Source: an uncultured Bacteroidota bacterium
GTDB lineage: Bacteria > Bacteroidota > Bacteroidia > B-17B0 > Aurantibacillaceae
Direction: 5' to 3'
NCBI GenBank assembly: GCA_903928655.1
Contig: CAIYSA010000111.1
Coordinates: 1-44,304, forward strand
DNA: 44,304 bases
A program made the position numbers and the translations under genes. The notes beneath the pieces were generated by a model, which saw nothing but the letters and a program-made list of their open reading frames with translations, ran no database searches and was not told where the DNA came from. Of this stretch, positions 1 through 9,082 are shown piece after piece (position 1 is the stretch's first letter; each line of letters starts with the position of its first letter).

Positions 1-464
1 AAATATTTAAGAGCAGAGGCTATTTTTTGATATGGCAAATAAATAATTAATCCTAAAAGTAAAACGGTAAAAAAAACACTAAAAAAGGTTGCGTCAATAC
101 TTGGAAATAAAAGATTTCCTACAGCTCCCATTCCTGCAATATCAGCACCAATATTCATAACAATTGCTGGAAAACTGAATGCCAACATTATATATAAAAC
201 TGGTTTTGGATAATGTTTTTTAAGCGTTCCGGTTAAGCCTTGTGTCGTCACTAATCCAATTCGCGCACACATTTTTTGAATAGCTGCCATTAATGGAAAT
301 GCTAAAATAGAAGTCCATAATGTAGATAAGCCGAATGCCGCGCCCGCCTGAGAATAGGTTGCAATTCCTGACGGATCATCATCACTGGCTCCAGTTACTA
401 AACCTGGGCCTAATAATTTCCAAAATTTTGAAAATTTTGATTGCTTATCTTTTTCTTTTGTCAT
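1..464 (-). CDS. NRAMP-family divalent metal transporter, 3' end missing
   Basis: The minus-strand frame opens at ATG 464-462 and runs off the left window edge after 154 codons. It begins MTKEKDKQSKFSKFWKLLGP, followed by GLVTGASDDDPSGIATYSQA and then several hydrophobic membrane segments. This matches the N-terminal part of NRAMP transporters, which move divalent metals into the cytoplasm using the proton gradient. The first-helix metal-binding motif is normally DPGN; here the aligned residues read DPSG, so the usual Asn ligand is replaced by Gly. This suggests a divergent subfamily whose metal preference cannot be assumed. The second motif, in helix 6, lies outside the window. The gene starts 45 bases after the dxs stop on the same strand and may be co-transcribed with it. 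The family call is firm, the substrate is not. Confidence 0.85.
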   Translation of the reverse strand, partial: MTKEKDKQSKFSKFWKLLGPGLVTGASDDDPSGIATYSQAGAAFGLSTLWTSILAFPLMAAIQKMCARIGLVTTQGLTGTLKKHYPKPVLYIMLAFSFPAIVMNIGADIAGMGAVGNLLFPSIDATFFSVFFTVLLLGLIIYLPYQKIASALKY

Positions 465-509
465 TTTAAATAAGCTATGTTATCTTTTAAATAATTACTA
501 AAAGTTAGT

Positions 510-2459
510 TTAACCTACCAGGGCTTTCTTTTTTTCAGCAAGCATTTCTTTTACTTCAATATAAATTTGAACCGGCGAAAAGCCACATTCTTCATACAAT
601 TCAATTGGCTCACCATGTTCAATAAATCTATCAGGAATTCCCATTCGTTTAACTTGTGAAACATAACCGTTATCAGCCATAAATTCTAAAATAGCTGAAC
701 CAACTCCACCCATTATACAACCGTCTTCTAAAGTAATTACTTTTTTGTATTTTGAAAAAACTTCGTGTAACATTGCTTCATCTAATGGTTTCGCAAAACG
801 TAAGTCATAGTGCCCAACAGTTATACCTTCTTCTTCAAGTTTTGTAATTGCATTTGCAGCAAAGTTTCCAGGATGGCCAAGCGATAAAATAGCAATTTCT
901 TTTCCGTCTTTTAATTTTCTCCCTTTACCAACTTCTATTTTTTGAAATGGTGTTTTCCAATCCACCATCACTCCATTTCCTCTCGGATAACGAATACTGA
1001 AGCAACCAGGAGTTTCATCTAATTGAGCAGTAAACATTAAATTACGCAATTCTTCTTCATTCATTGGAGCACTCACAATCATATTGGGAATGCATCGGAA
1101 GTAAGTAATATCAAAAGCTCCGTGGTGTGTAGGGCCATCAGCGCCAGCTAAACCACCTCTATCTAAACAAAAAATTACTTTTAAGTTTTGTAAAGCTACA
1201 TCATGCACCACTTGATCATAAGCGCGTTGCATAAATGATGAATAAATATTACAAAACGGAACTAAACCTTGCGTTGCTAATCCAGCACTAAAAGTTACGG
1301 CGTGTTGTTCTGCAATTCCAACATCAAATGCTCTATCAGGCATTGCCTTCATCATGATATTTAATGAGCAGCCACTTGGCATTGCAGGTGTAACACCCAT
1401 TATTTTTTTATTCAATTCAGCAAGCTCAACTATCGTATGTCCAAATACATCTTGGTATTTTGGTGGTTGCGGACTTGTTGGAATTACTTTTATTATTTCA
1501 CCAGTATCTTTATTAAATAAACCCGGAGCGTGCCATATTGTTGGGTTTCCTTCTTCACTAAATTGATATCCTTTTCCTTTTTGAGTAAGAACGTGTAATA
1601 TTTTAGGGCCAGGAATATCTTTTAAATCTCGCATGATTTTAGTTAAGCGCTCAACATCATGGCCATCAATTGGCCCGAAATATCTAAACTTAAGCGATTC
1701 AAATAAATTACTTTGATTTAAAAGACTTGTTTTTACTGCGTTTTCAATCTTACTTGCTATTTCTTGAGCATTAGGTCCAAACTTGCTAATTTTACCAAGC
1801 AATTCCCAAACTTTATCTTTTGTTTTATTATAAGTGTGTGAAGTTGTAATATCAGTTAAATAATCGCGCAGCGCTCCAACGTTAGGATCAATGCTCATGC
1901 AATTATCATTTAATACTACTAATATATTTGCATTTGCACTTCCTGCATGATTCAGCGCTTCAAATGCCATTCCTGCTGTCATTGAGCCATCACCTATTAC
2001 CGCAATATGCTGTTTGTCTTTAATGTTATTGTATTTAGAAGCCACTGCCATTCCTAGCGCTGCACCTATAGAAGTAGAAGAGTGGCCAACACCAAATGTA
2101 TCGTATTCACTTTCTGAGCGTTTAGGGAAGCCGCTAATGCCTTTGTAAATTCTATTTGTGTGAAATAGGTTTTTTCTGCCAGTAATAATTTTATGGCCAT
2201 AAGCTTGGTGGCCCACGTCCCAAACTAATTGATCATAAGGGGTATTATAAACGTAATGAATTGCAGTTGTTAATTCAACCACTCCAAGCGAAGCTCCAAA
2301 ATGGCCACCTTTGGTTGAAACTATATCAATAATGTATTGGCGCAACTCTTTGCAGAATTGTTCCAATTGATTTTCATTTAATTTTTTTAAATCAGCTGGG
2401 GAATTTACCTTAGCCAATAATTCTCCAGGAACAACTCCCGAACCTTTAACAATTTCCAT
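510..2459 (-). CDS. dxs: 1-deoxy-D-xylulose-5-phosphate synthase
   Basis: This 649-residue protein has the full length and motif order of DXS. The enzyme condenses pyruvate with glyceraldehyde 3-phosphate using thiamine diphosphate, the first step of the MEP isoprenoid pathway, in the cytoplasm. Visible motifs are GHQAYGHK at about residues 83-90, the thiamine diphosphate motif from GDGSM at 156 to NDN at 184-186, and the central DRGGLAGADGPTHHGAFD segment, followed by the transketolase C-terminal domain. The ATG at 2459-2457 is preceded by a promoter-like element only five bases upstream, so the message may be leaderless. The NRAMP-like gene follows downstream on the same strand. Confidence 0.97.
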   Translation of the reverse strand: MEIVKGSGVVPGELLAKVNSPADLKKLNENQLEQFCKELRQYIIDIVSTKGGHFGASLGVVELTTAIHYVYNTPYDQLVWDVGHQAYGHKIITGRKNLFHTNRIYKGISGFPKRSESEYDTFGVGHSSTSIGAALGMAVASKYNNIKDKQHIAVIGDGSMTAGMAFEALNHAGSANANILVVLNDNCMSIDPNVGALRDYLTDITTSHTYNKTKDKVWELLGKISKFGPNAQEIASKIENAVKTSLLNQSNLFESLKFRYFGPIDGHDVERLTKIMRDLKDIPGPKILHVLTQKGKGYQFSEEGNPTIWHAPGLFNKDTGEIIKVIPTSPQPPKYQDVFGHTIVELAELNKKIMGVTPAMPSGCSLNIMMKAMPDRAFDVGIAEQHAVTFSAGLATQGLVPFCNIYSSFMQRAYDQVVHDVALQNLKVIFCLDRGGLAGADGPTHHGAFDITYFRCIPNMIVSAPMNEEELRNLMFTAQLDETPGCFSIRYPRGNGVMVDWKTPFQKIEVGKGRKLKDGKEIAILSLGHPGNFAANAITKLEEEGITVGHYDLRFAKPLDEAMLHEVFSKYKKVITLEDGCIMGGVGSAILEFMADNGYVSQVKRMGIPDRFIEHGEPIELYEECGFSPVQIYIEVKEMLAEKKKALVG

Positions 2460-2464
2460 TATAA

Positions 2465-2472
2465 CAAAGATA
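2465..2472 (-). promoter_or_regulatory. -7 promoter element of dxs, possibly giving a leaderless mRNA
   Basis: Read on the minus strand this is TATCTTTG, a full match to the Bacteroidota -7 consensus TAnnTTTG. It ends five bases before the dxs ATG. The -33 element is weak: a T-rich TTTTTAG stretch lies about 17-18 bases upstream. If the usual distance to the start site applies, transcription would begin at or next to the start codon. Confidence 0.5.
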
Positions 2473-2612
2473 AGTTATTTTATTTTATTCTAAAAACGTG
2501 GTATTTAATAAGTTATTATCCTGAGGAAGGTTAATAAAAGTTAAACAAAAAAAGAACTAAAGAGTTTAGAAATTAAATTTAAAATTACGTTTAATAATCA
2601 AGAATAAAATGC

Positions 2613-2630
2613 TTTCTGAAAATTCAGAAA
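2613..2630. repeat. Palindrome in the dxs / beta-propeller divergent intergenic region
   Basis: TTTCTGAA and TTCAGAAA flank a 2-base centre, a perfect 8-bp inverted repeat. It lies in the 282-base region between divergent genes and could be a regulator site or a small hairpin. A second inverted pair, AATGCT/AGCATT, surrounds it. No function can be assigned. Confidence 0.3.
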
Positions 2631-2741
2631 ATTGATTGTTAGCATTCTGATAATATTATAAATTTCATTTTAAACTCAAACAATTTACAACTTATTTTGT
2701 TTATATTCGTAAATCATAAACTAAATTAAGAGTAATTCCAA

Positions 2742-5700
2742 ATGAAAAAAACAATCCTACTAAGCACAATTTTTCTAATCTCAATGGCCATCAATGCTCA
2801 AAATTGGGTTTATAAATTTCAAGATATAAATGAAAATTTTTATTCAATTCAAAGTGAATTTAATGCATATTGGAGCTCAAAGTCTTACGAGAGAGGGAAA
2901 GGCTATAAACAATTTAAGCGTTGGGAATGGATGGCAGAGCCAAGAGTTTATCCTAGTGGAGATTTAAAATATGCTTCTCGCGCAAAAGCTTACGAAGAAT
3001 TTCAAAATTATTTATTAGCCAATCCAACAGCGTTAGCAAAAATAAGTTCGGTAAGTTCAACTTCAGGAAACTGGACTGCTATCGGGCCATTTGGTTCGCC
3101 AGTTGGTGGTGATGCTGGCCGTATAACATTCATTCGTTTTATGCCGGGGTTACCAAGTACTGTTTTTGCTGGAACTGGTGCGGGTGGTTTATGGGTTTCA
3201 ACAAATAGTGGTACAAGTTGGACTACAAATACAAACTCATTATCTGTTTTAGGTTGTTCTGATTTAGCCATTAATCCTTTAAATACAAGTATTATGTATT
3301 TAGCAATGGGAGATATTGATGCTTCGGATACCAAATCAACTGGTGTTTTAAAGTCAATTGATGGTGGATTAACATGGTCAACAACTGGATTAACATTTTC
3401 TGTAAGTCTTGGTAGAACAATAGGTCGATTATTAATTAACCCATTAAATCCAAATGTTGTCTTAGCTGCTACAAGTGTTGGGATTTATCGTACAAATAAT
3501 GCTGGTGTTACTTGGAATGTTGTAAAAACAGGAAGTTATAATGATATTGAATATAAAACCACTGCTCCATTTGACACAACAAATGTTTTTGCCGTTACAG
3601 GAAGTACGTTTGTGCGTTCAGTAAATGGGGGAAATACCTTTACAACGACTGCCACAGGTTTACCAACAACTGGCGTAAATAGAATGGCCTTATCAGTAAC
3701 TGCTGCTGATCCAAATTATATTTACATTCTGTGTAGTAAATCTTCTGACAATAGTTTTGGTGGCGTCTATCGTTCGGTTGATGGAGGCGTAACATTTACA
3801 TTAATGTCTTCAACTCCAAACATTTTTGGATGGAGCACAGGAGGCACAGATACTGGTGGGCAAGGCTGGTATGATATAGCCTGTGGAGTTTCTCCTACTA
3901 ATAAAAATGAAATAATTTGTGGTGGAGTAAATTCTTGGAAGTCAATTAACGGAGGAAGCACTTGGACTTTAAATTCTCATTGGACTGGTGGAGGCGGAAA
4001 GCCTTATGTACATGCAGATTTACATGTTGTAGAATACGTTAATGGCACAACTTGCTATATGGGTACTGACGGAGGTGTGGCAAAAACAACAAATAGTGGA
4101 GTTGCTTGGACTACAATAAATGGAACAATGAATATCGCTCAATCCTATAAAATTGGCCAATCGGCACAAGCTGGAACTCCAAATTATGTTATATCTGGGC
4201 ATCAAGATAATGGAACAAATTTATGGAACGCTGGCGTTTGGACTGAAGTTTATGGTGGTGATGGCGCAGATTGTTTTGTTGATTGGAGTAGTAATGCTAC
4301 GTTAGTAGAATCATATGTTCAGGGAGATTTTAATAGATCAACAAATAGTGGAGGAACTTGGACAAGCATAATTTCAGGGATTACTGGAACAGCTGCTTGG
4401 GTTGCCCCTATTATTCAAGATCCAAATAATGCAAATATTTTTTATAGCGGATACCAACAAGTATTTAAGACATTAAATAAAGGAACTGCTTGGACTCAAA
4501 TGGGAACAATTGCTGGTTCAGGAGATGTATTAAGCATAGCTGCAGCGCCCTCAAATACTGCCACTTTATATGCATCACGATCTACAAATTTATATAAAAC
4601 TACAAATAGCGGCACAACTTGGGCGAGCATCACAACTGGCTTACCTACATCATTAGCGCAAATAACTAATATTGCAGTTGATAATTTAGATGCCACAAAT
4701 GTTTTTGTTACTTTTTCTGGATATTCTGCTGGCAATAAAGTATTTGTTACAACAAATGGTGGTTCAACTTGGACAAACATTTCAGCTGGTTTACCAAACC
4801 TCCCTGTTAATTGTATTATTTATACTAAAAATTTAAATGATGCAATTTATGTTGGAACAGATGTAGGTGTTTATTTTAAAGATGGAAGTATGACTAGCTT
4901 TATTCCTTTTATGACTAACTTACCAAATGTAATTGTAAACGATTTAGAAATTCATTATGCAACAAATAAATTAAGAGCAGGAACTTATGGAAGAGGTGTT
5001 TGGGAATCTGATTTATATTCAAATCCTTTAGCTCCTCCTAATGCTTCTTTTTCAACTGCATTTACATCAGCCTGCGTTGGCATTCCATTTGTAATTAGTG
5101 ATCAATCATCTGGTTCACCAACTGCTTGGACTTGGACACTTACTGGCGGGTCACCTGCAATATCATCTGTTAAGAATCCAACTGTTACTTATTCTTCTGT
5201 TGGAGTTTATACGGTATCATTTGTTAGTACAAATATTAATGGTAATAGTACTGTTTATACAAATACAATTTTAGTAAGCTCTCCGCCAGTTTTAGTTCTT
5301 ACAACGGCAACAGTTTGTAGTGGAATGCCAGCAACTATTTCTGCATCAGGTGCATCTACTTATTCATGGTCTGGCGGCGGCGGAACATCTGCCTCTATTT
5401 TAGTAACTCCATCGGTTACCTCTGTGTTTACCTGTACTGGTTATGTTGGAGCATGTTCATCTGTTGGTTCAACTACGGTTATCGTTGGCTCATACCCAAC
5501 CGCACCAACAATAACACAAATGGGACAAGTATTAACATCAAGTGCTGCAACAGGAAATCAATGGTATTTAAATGGTTCTCCAATTGTTGGTGCAACCGGA
5601 CAAACATATACTGTAACAGCAGATGGATATTATTCTGTTTGGGTTACTACTCTTTTAGGTTGTCAAGCATCATCTTCCTCTTATCAAGTATTATTATCTA

Positions 5701-5969
5701 ATTTAAATGAATTGTTAATTTATAATGCGATTGTTTTAGGCCCTAATCCTGCAAAAAATTATATTCTATTAACTGTGCCTGCTGAATTATTAGCTGCGCC
5801 AGTTTCTATTAAATGTATTGATGTAACTGGTAAAATTGTTATTGAAAAGCAATTAGTATTTAACTCAACCTCTGAAAAAATAAATATCGAAAATTTAGCA
5901 AATGGAATTTATGTTGTGGAATTTAAAACAAACAACATCGACAAAAAATTTAAATTTGTTAAAGAATAA
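2742..5969 (+). CDS. Secreted T9SS protein with sortilin/BNR-type beta-propeller repeats and a PKD domain
   Basis: The protein has 1075 residues and starts with a signal peptide (MKKTILLSTIFLISMAINAQ). Residues ~110-760 hold about eleven Asp-box-like repeats (x-x-N/D-x-G-x-T/S-W), for example TNSGTSW, SIDGGLTW, SVDGGVTF, SINGGSTW and TTNGGSTW. These are the hallmark of BNR/VPS10-type beta-propellers. A PKD-like Ig fold follows at ~765-850, then a second Ig-like stretch. The end (LGPNPAKNYILLTVP to NGIYVVEFKTNN) is a type A T9SS sorting domain, so the product should be secreted across the outer membrane and attached to the surface. No sialidase active-site residues can be identified, so binding or adhesion is as likely as catalysis. 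A strong terminator follows 20 bases after the stop. Confidence 0.88.
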   Translation: MKKTILLSTIFLISMAINAQNWVYKFQDINENFYSIQSEFNAYWSSKSYERGKGYKQFKRWEWMAEPRVYPSGDLKYASRAKAYEEFQNYLLANPTALAKISSVSSTSGNWTAIGPFGSPVGGDAGRITFIRFMPGLPSTVFAGTGAGGLWVSTNSGTSWTTNTNSLSVLGCSDLAINPLNTSIMYLAMGDIDASDTKSTGVLKSIDGGLTWSTTGLTFSVSLGRTIGRLLINPLNPNVVLAATSVGIYRTNNAGVTWNVVKTGSYNDIEYKTTAPFDTTNVFAVTGSTFVRSVNGGNTFTTTATGLPTTGVNRMALSVTAADPNYIYILCSKSSDNSFGGVYRSVDGGVTFTLMSSTPNIFGWSTGGTDTGGQGWYDIACGVSPTNKNEIICGGVNSWKSINGGSTWTLNSHWTGGGGKPYVHADLHVVEYVNGTTCYMGTDGGVAKTTNSGVAWTTINGTMNIAQSYKIGQSAQAGTPNYVISGHQDNGTNLWNAGVWTEVYGGDGADCFVDWSSNATLVESYVQGDFNRSTNSGGTWTSIISGITGTAAWVAPIIQDPNNANIFYSGYQQVFKTLNKGTAWTQMGTIAGSGDVLSIAAAPSNTATLYASRSTNLYKTTNSGTTWASITTGLPTSLAQITNIAVDNLDATNVFVTFSGYSAGNKVFVTTNGGSTWTNISAGLPNLPVNCIIYTKNLNDAIYVGTDVGVYFKDGSMTSFIPFMTNLPNVIVNDLEIHYATNKLRAGTYGRGVWESDLYSNPLAPPNASFSTAFTSACVGIPFVISDQSSGSPTAWTWTLTGGSPAISSVKNPTVTYSSVGVYTVSFVSTNINGNSTVYTNTILVSSPPVLVLTTATVCSGMPATISASGASTYSWSGGGGTSASILVTPSVTSVFTCTGYVGACSSVGSTTVIVGSYPTAPTITQMGQVLTSSAATGNQWYLNGSPIVGATGQTYTVTADGYYSVWVTTLLGCQASSSSYQVLLSNLNELLIYNAIVLGPNPAKNYILLTVPAELLAAPVSIKCIDVTGKIVIEKQLVFNSTSEKINIENLANGIYVVEFKTNNIDKKFKFVKE

Positions 5970-5988
5970 TTAGAATTTATAATTCATT

Positions 5989-6025
5989 AAAAAGAGCCTT
6001 TGATTTTAAATCAAAGGCTCTTTTT
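5989..6025 (+). terminator. Rho-independent terminator
   Basis: An 18-base arm AAAAAGAGCCTTTGATTT is followed by a single T and its exact reverse complement, ending in a T run. It lies 20 bases after the stop of the beta-propeller gene. Because it is symmetrical with A and T runs on both sides, it could also terminate the convergent minus-strand gene. Confidence 0.9.
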
Positions 6026-6068
6026 ATTTTCTGTTTATGGTCTCAATAATAGTAATCATTAAGTTTAG

Positions 6069-6093
6069 AGATGCTGAATCAAGTTCAGCATGA
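6069..6093. repeat. Short inverted repeat ATGCTGAA/TTCAGCAT
   Basis: ATGCTGAA (6071-6078) and TTCAGCAT (6084-6091) are perfect inverted copies separated by TCAAG. The site lies between convergent genes, after the strong terminator and 46 bases before the end of the methyltransferase gene. Its position fits a REP-like intergenic palindrome or an accessory terminator. Only one copy was noticed in this window. Confidence 0.4.
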
Positions 6094-6136
6094 ATTTCCC
6101 TTTATAGGTTTTGCCTAGCACACGGGATGTTGAAAG

Positions 6137-6808
6137 TTAGCGATTCGCTATAAGAGTTAAAGTATTATAATAAAGCAAACTATTTTCTGATTCGTTTGCT
6201 ATGAGTTTATGTGTTTTAGCGCCAGGAAAAATAGTGTCGAATAGTTTTTGAAATTCAGCAACTTCTTTTTTATGAATTGGTAACTCTGTCATTTTATTAT
6301 AAATAATGCAGCTTTTATCGTTCGAAATTCTTTTGAGATTGTTTAAATATTCAGGTGTTGCAAATAATGCGGGCACATTTCCATCAATGAAAATATCTGA
6401 AATAATTAAATCAAATTTTTTATTGGTAGTTTTCACAAACTCAAACGCATCATCATTTACAATACTTAATGGCTTGTATTTTTCAATTTCAAAATATTTT
6501 TTTGCTAACTCAATTACAACTTCATCTTTTTCAATGGCAGTAATAGCACAATCAATTTTATATTTTTGCCTAAGTAGTGATACTACACTACCAGCTCCCA
6601 TGCCAAGCACTAAAACACTTTTGATGTCGTATTTTTTAATGCCTATTTGCTTAAAAAACTTATTAAATAGAACATGTAATCCTCCATACGAATAATTTGC
6701 GTTTTCACTATTAAGTAAATACTTTCTATTCGATTTTATAACTTCTAAATATGGGGTAACTGTTCCTTTTCTTTTTTCAACAACAACTGGATATAAATAA
6801 CTTACCAT
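6137..6808 (-). CDS. Spermidine-synthase-like SAM-dependent methyltransferase fold protein
   Basis: This 223-residue protein has the nucleotide-binding core of spermidine synthase-like proteins. Motif I is VLVLGMGAGSVVSLLR (~65-80), an acidic residue ends the next strand (AIEKDE), and motif IV-like FDLIISDIFIDG (~131-142) follows. It lacks the complete N-terminal domain of true spermidine synthases and no polyamine genes lie nearby. It could be an aminopropyltransferase relative or an unrelated small-molecule methyltransferase. It is transcribed divergently from ruvB and converges on the beta-propeller gene. The fold is clear, the substrate unknown. Confidence 0.75.
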   Translation of the reverse strand: MVSYLYPVVVEKRKGTVTPYLEVIKSNRKYLLNSENANYSYGGLHVLFNKFFKQIGIKKYDIKSVLVLGMGAGSVVSLLRQKYKIDCAITAIEKDEVVIELAKKYFEIEKYKPLSIVNDDAFEFVKTTNKKFDLIISDIFIDGNVPALFATPEYLNNLKRISNDKSCIIYNKMTELPIHKKEVAEFQKLFDTIFPGAKTHKLIANESENSLLYYNTLTLIANR

Positions 6809-6916
6809 ATTTTTTCATTTAATTTAGAGGCTCTCGAAAACAGTTTCAAGGTGGTGCGAAATTAATGCTATAATTTGTAGCATCCTACTTTATTTTTATT
6901 TTGTACTTTTACATTA

Positions 6917-7945
6917 ATGAATGAGAATTTAGACGCTAATAACGAAAAGCATACTAATACCGATAAGGATTACGAAAAAGCACTTCGTCCGATAGAATTT
7001 AACGATTTTAGTGGGCAAGAGGCTGTTGTAGATAATTTACGCATTTTTGTTTTAGCAGCTAAACAACGCGAGGAAGCTTTAGACCATGTATTATTACATG
7101 GTCCTCCGGGTTTAGGTAAAACAACTTTAGCTCATATTATTTCTAATGATTTAGGTGTCAATTTAAGAGTAACTAGTGGGCCAGTGCTTGATAAACCAGG
7201 TGATTTAGCAGGGCTTTTAACAAATTTAGAACCCTTTGATGTTTTATTTGTTGATGAAATTCATCGCTTAAGCCCTATTGTAGAAGAGTATTTATATTCT
7301 GCAATGGAAGATTATAAAATTGATATTATGATTGATAGTGGCCCAAATGCGCGCACGGTTCAAATAAAATTAAATCCATTTACATTGGTTGGTGCAACTA
7401 CTCGCAGTGGTTTATTAACAGCTCCTTTGCGTGCACGTTTCGGAATTACATCACGCTTAAATTATTATGACAGTAAAGTTTTAACTGGAATTGTTCAACG
7501 TAGTTCCGCCATTTTAGGTGTTGAAATTGCAGATGAAGCAGCGTATGAAATTGCTAGAAGAAGCCGAGGAACGCCACGTATAGCAAATGCACTTTTGCGT
7601 CGTGTAAGAGATTTTGCTCAAATAAAAGGTGATGGAACGATTGATATTGAAATTGCAACTTATGGCTTAAAAGCTTTAAACGTTGACAAAAACGGATTAG
7701 ATGAAATGGATGTTCGTATTTTATCCGCCATCATTGATAAGTTTAAAGGTGGGCCAGTTGGCATCACAACTATAAGCACAGCGGTTGGCGAAGAGGCCGG
7801 AACGATTGAAGAAGTGTATGAACCTTTTTTAATACAAGAAGGTTATTTATCGCGAACGCCACGCGGAAGAGAGGCAACAGAAAAAGCTTACAAACATTTA
7901 GGGAAATCGTTTAGAACAAGAAACGGTGGTTTGTTTGATGAATAA
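6917..7945 (+). CDS. ruvB: Holliday junction branch migration ATPase RuvB
   Basis: A 342-residue RuvB of normal length. It is the hexameric AAA+ motor that, with RuvA, drives branch migration of Holliday junctions during recombination and repair. Walker A is GPPGLGKT at 62-69 and Walker B is FVDEIHR at ~111-117. Sensor 1 (VGATTRSG), the arginine-finger region (LRARFG) and the C-terminal winged-helix DNA-binding domain ending in [13 protein letters not shown] are all present. The last codons overlap the start of queG by eight bases (ATGAATAA), which suggests translational coupling. Confidence 0.98.
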   Translation: MNENLDANNEKHTNTDKDYEKALRPIEFNDFSGQEAVVDNLRIFVLAAKQREEALDHVLLHGPPGLGKTTLAHIISNDLGVNLRVTSGPVLDKPGDLAGLLTNLEPFDVLFVDEIHRLSPIVEEYLYSAMEDYKIDIMIDSGPNARTVQIKLNPFTLVGATTRSGLLTAPLRARFGITSRLNYYDSKVLTGIVQRSSAILGVEIADEAAYEIARRSRGTPRIANALLRRVRDFAQIKGDGTIDIEIATYGLKALNVDKNGLDEMDVRILSAIIDKFKGGPVGITTISTAVGEEAGTIEEVYEPFLIQEGYLSRTPRGREATEKAYKHLGKSFRTRNGGLFDE

Positions 7946-8444
7946 CAAAACAACATATTCTTCCATTATTAAACAAGAAGCCAAACGTTTAGGGTTCGAT
8001 TTTTGTGGAATTTCGAAAGCTGAATTTTTAGAAAAAGAAGCGCCAAGGCTCGAAAAATGGTTGAATGAAAAGAAGCATGGGAAAATGGAGTACATGGAAA
8101 ACCATTTTGACAAACGCTTAAATCCAACCTTATTGGTTGATGGTGCAAAATCAGTTGTTTCATTATTGTATAATTATTATCCCGAACAAAAACAACATCC
8201 AGATTCTCCAAAAATTTCTAAATATGCTTATGGTATTGATTACCATGATGTGATAAAAGATAAACTCAAAGAATTTTTGTTTACGCTTAAAGAAAAAATT
8301 GGAGATATAAACGGAAGAGCTTTTGTGGACAGTGCGCCAGTGCTTGATAAAGCGTGGGCAAAAAAAAGCGGTTTAGGTTGGATTGGAAAAAATGCAAACC
8401 TTATTAATAAAAAACAAGGGTCATTTTTTTTATTGCCGAATTAA
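7938..8444 (+). pseudogene. queG: Epoxyqueuosine reductase QueG, N-terminal part (frameshifted)
   Basis: QueG is the cobalamin- and iron-sulfur-dependent enzyme that reduces epoxyqueuosine to queuosine in tRNA anticodons. This reading frame covers the N-terminal catalytic half, including [20 protein letters not shown] and [10 protein letters not shown]. It stops at TAA 8442-8444, 13 bases after a run of eight Ts (8424-8431). One extra T would join it without loss to the downstream frame, giving about 312 residues, the usual length for the family. The ATG at 7938 overlaps the ruvB stop. A GTG at 7926 in the same frame is possible but adds only four residues. The split may be a real null mutation, a phase-variable tract, a site corrected by slippage, or a sequencing error. 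Confidence 0.85.
8424..8431 (+). other. T8 homopolymer at the queG frameshift
   Basis: Eight consecutive Ts follow the TCA codon. Nine would restore the frame TCA-TTT-TTT-TTT-ATT-GCC-GAA and hence the expected protein (GSFFFIAEL). Both flanking halves are well conserved, so the indel is recent or functionally tolerated. Confidence 0.8.
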
Positions 8445-8863
8445 TTATTGATGTTGATTTAGAATACGATGGCGCCATAAAAGATTATTGTGGCACTTGC
8501 ACAAAATGTATTGATGCTTGCCCAACATCTGCTATTGTTGAACCTTATGTGGTTGATGGTAGTAAATGCATCAGTTATTTTACTATCGAATTAAAAGAAT
8601 CCATCCCATCTGAATTTAAAAATAAAATGGATAATTGGATTTTTGGTTGTGATGTTTGCCAGGATGTTTGCCCTTGGAATAGTTTTAGCGAATTTAATAC
8701 TGAACCAAAATTTAAAAACACAACTGGCTTTTTAAATTTTAACACTGCCGATTGGCATAATTTAAGTGAAGAGGTATTTGCTTCTGTTTTTAAAGGAAGC
8801 GCTGTGAAACGCACTAAATACAATGGCTTAAAGCGTAATATTGAATTTATTACTTTGAAATAG
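8432..8863 (+). pseudogene. queG: Epoxyqueuosine reductase QueG, C-terminal part (frameshifted)
   Basis: This is the second half of QueG in the next frame, readable from ATT 8432 ([20 protein letters not shown]) to TAG 8861-8863. It contains both [4Fe-4S] cluster motifs, [12 protein letters not shown] and [11 protein letters not shown], so the cluster domain is intact and only the reading frame is broken. The first conventional start codon in this frame is GTG 8549, which would omit the first cluster. A weak hairpin, AGCC-TTA-GGCT at 8862-8872 followed by TTGATTTTT, may terminate transcription. The trailing edge of the cassette array begins about 80 bases further on. Confidence 0.85.
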
Positions 8864-8939
8864 CCTTAGGCTTGATTTTTAAAATTTTAGGTTTCATTTC
8901 TCCTGTCGTTATATATTCATGAGAGTTTTTTATTTTTCG

Positions 8940-9071
8940 GTATAACGGTTTTGGGCTTGGCGAAGGTGGCAATTTACACCACAAATGTTTATGCGGAGAA
9001 CCAAACTTTGATTAACTACAGATGTTTCTGCGAAGCACTGAACCGCCAATTTCTTGTAGGTGCTGTTAGCT
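8940..9071 (-). repeat. attC-like site A (mazEF cassette)
   Basis: 132 bases just after the mazF stop codon. On the minus strand the site opens with R'' AGCTAAC and ends with R' GTTATAC. The inner arms GGGCTTGGCGAAGGTGGC and a degenerate copy near GAACCGCCAATTT form an imperfect stem. It belongs to the short family with sites C and E, sharing ATGCGGAGAACC and a second CTGCG(G/A)AGCACTGAACCGCC block with E. R'' pairs with the cassette's own start GTTAGCTG near 9740. R' joins the queG flank rather than another cassette, so this is the last site of the array. Confidence 0.78.
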
Positions 9072-9082
9072 GACGTTTGTTT

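Noticed and set aside
3008-4780. Minus-strand frames of 61-108 codons inside the beta-propeller gene
   Set aside because: They lie opposite a well-supported gene with clear repeats and a sorting domain, and encode proline/valine-rich strings typical of antisense shadows.
5366-5701. 111-codon plus-strand frame in the 3' part of the beta-propeller gene
   Set aside because: It is an alternative frame within conserved Ig-like and linker coding sequence, rich in Cys, Tyr and Trp by frame shift. No start context or family.
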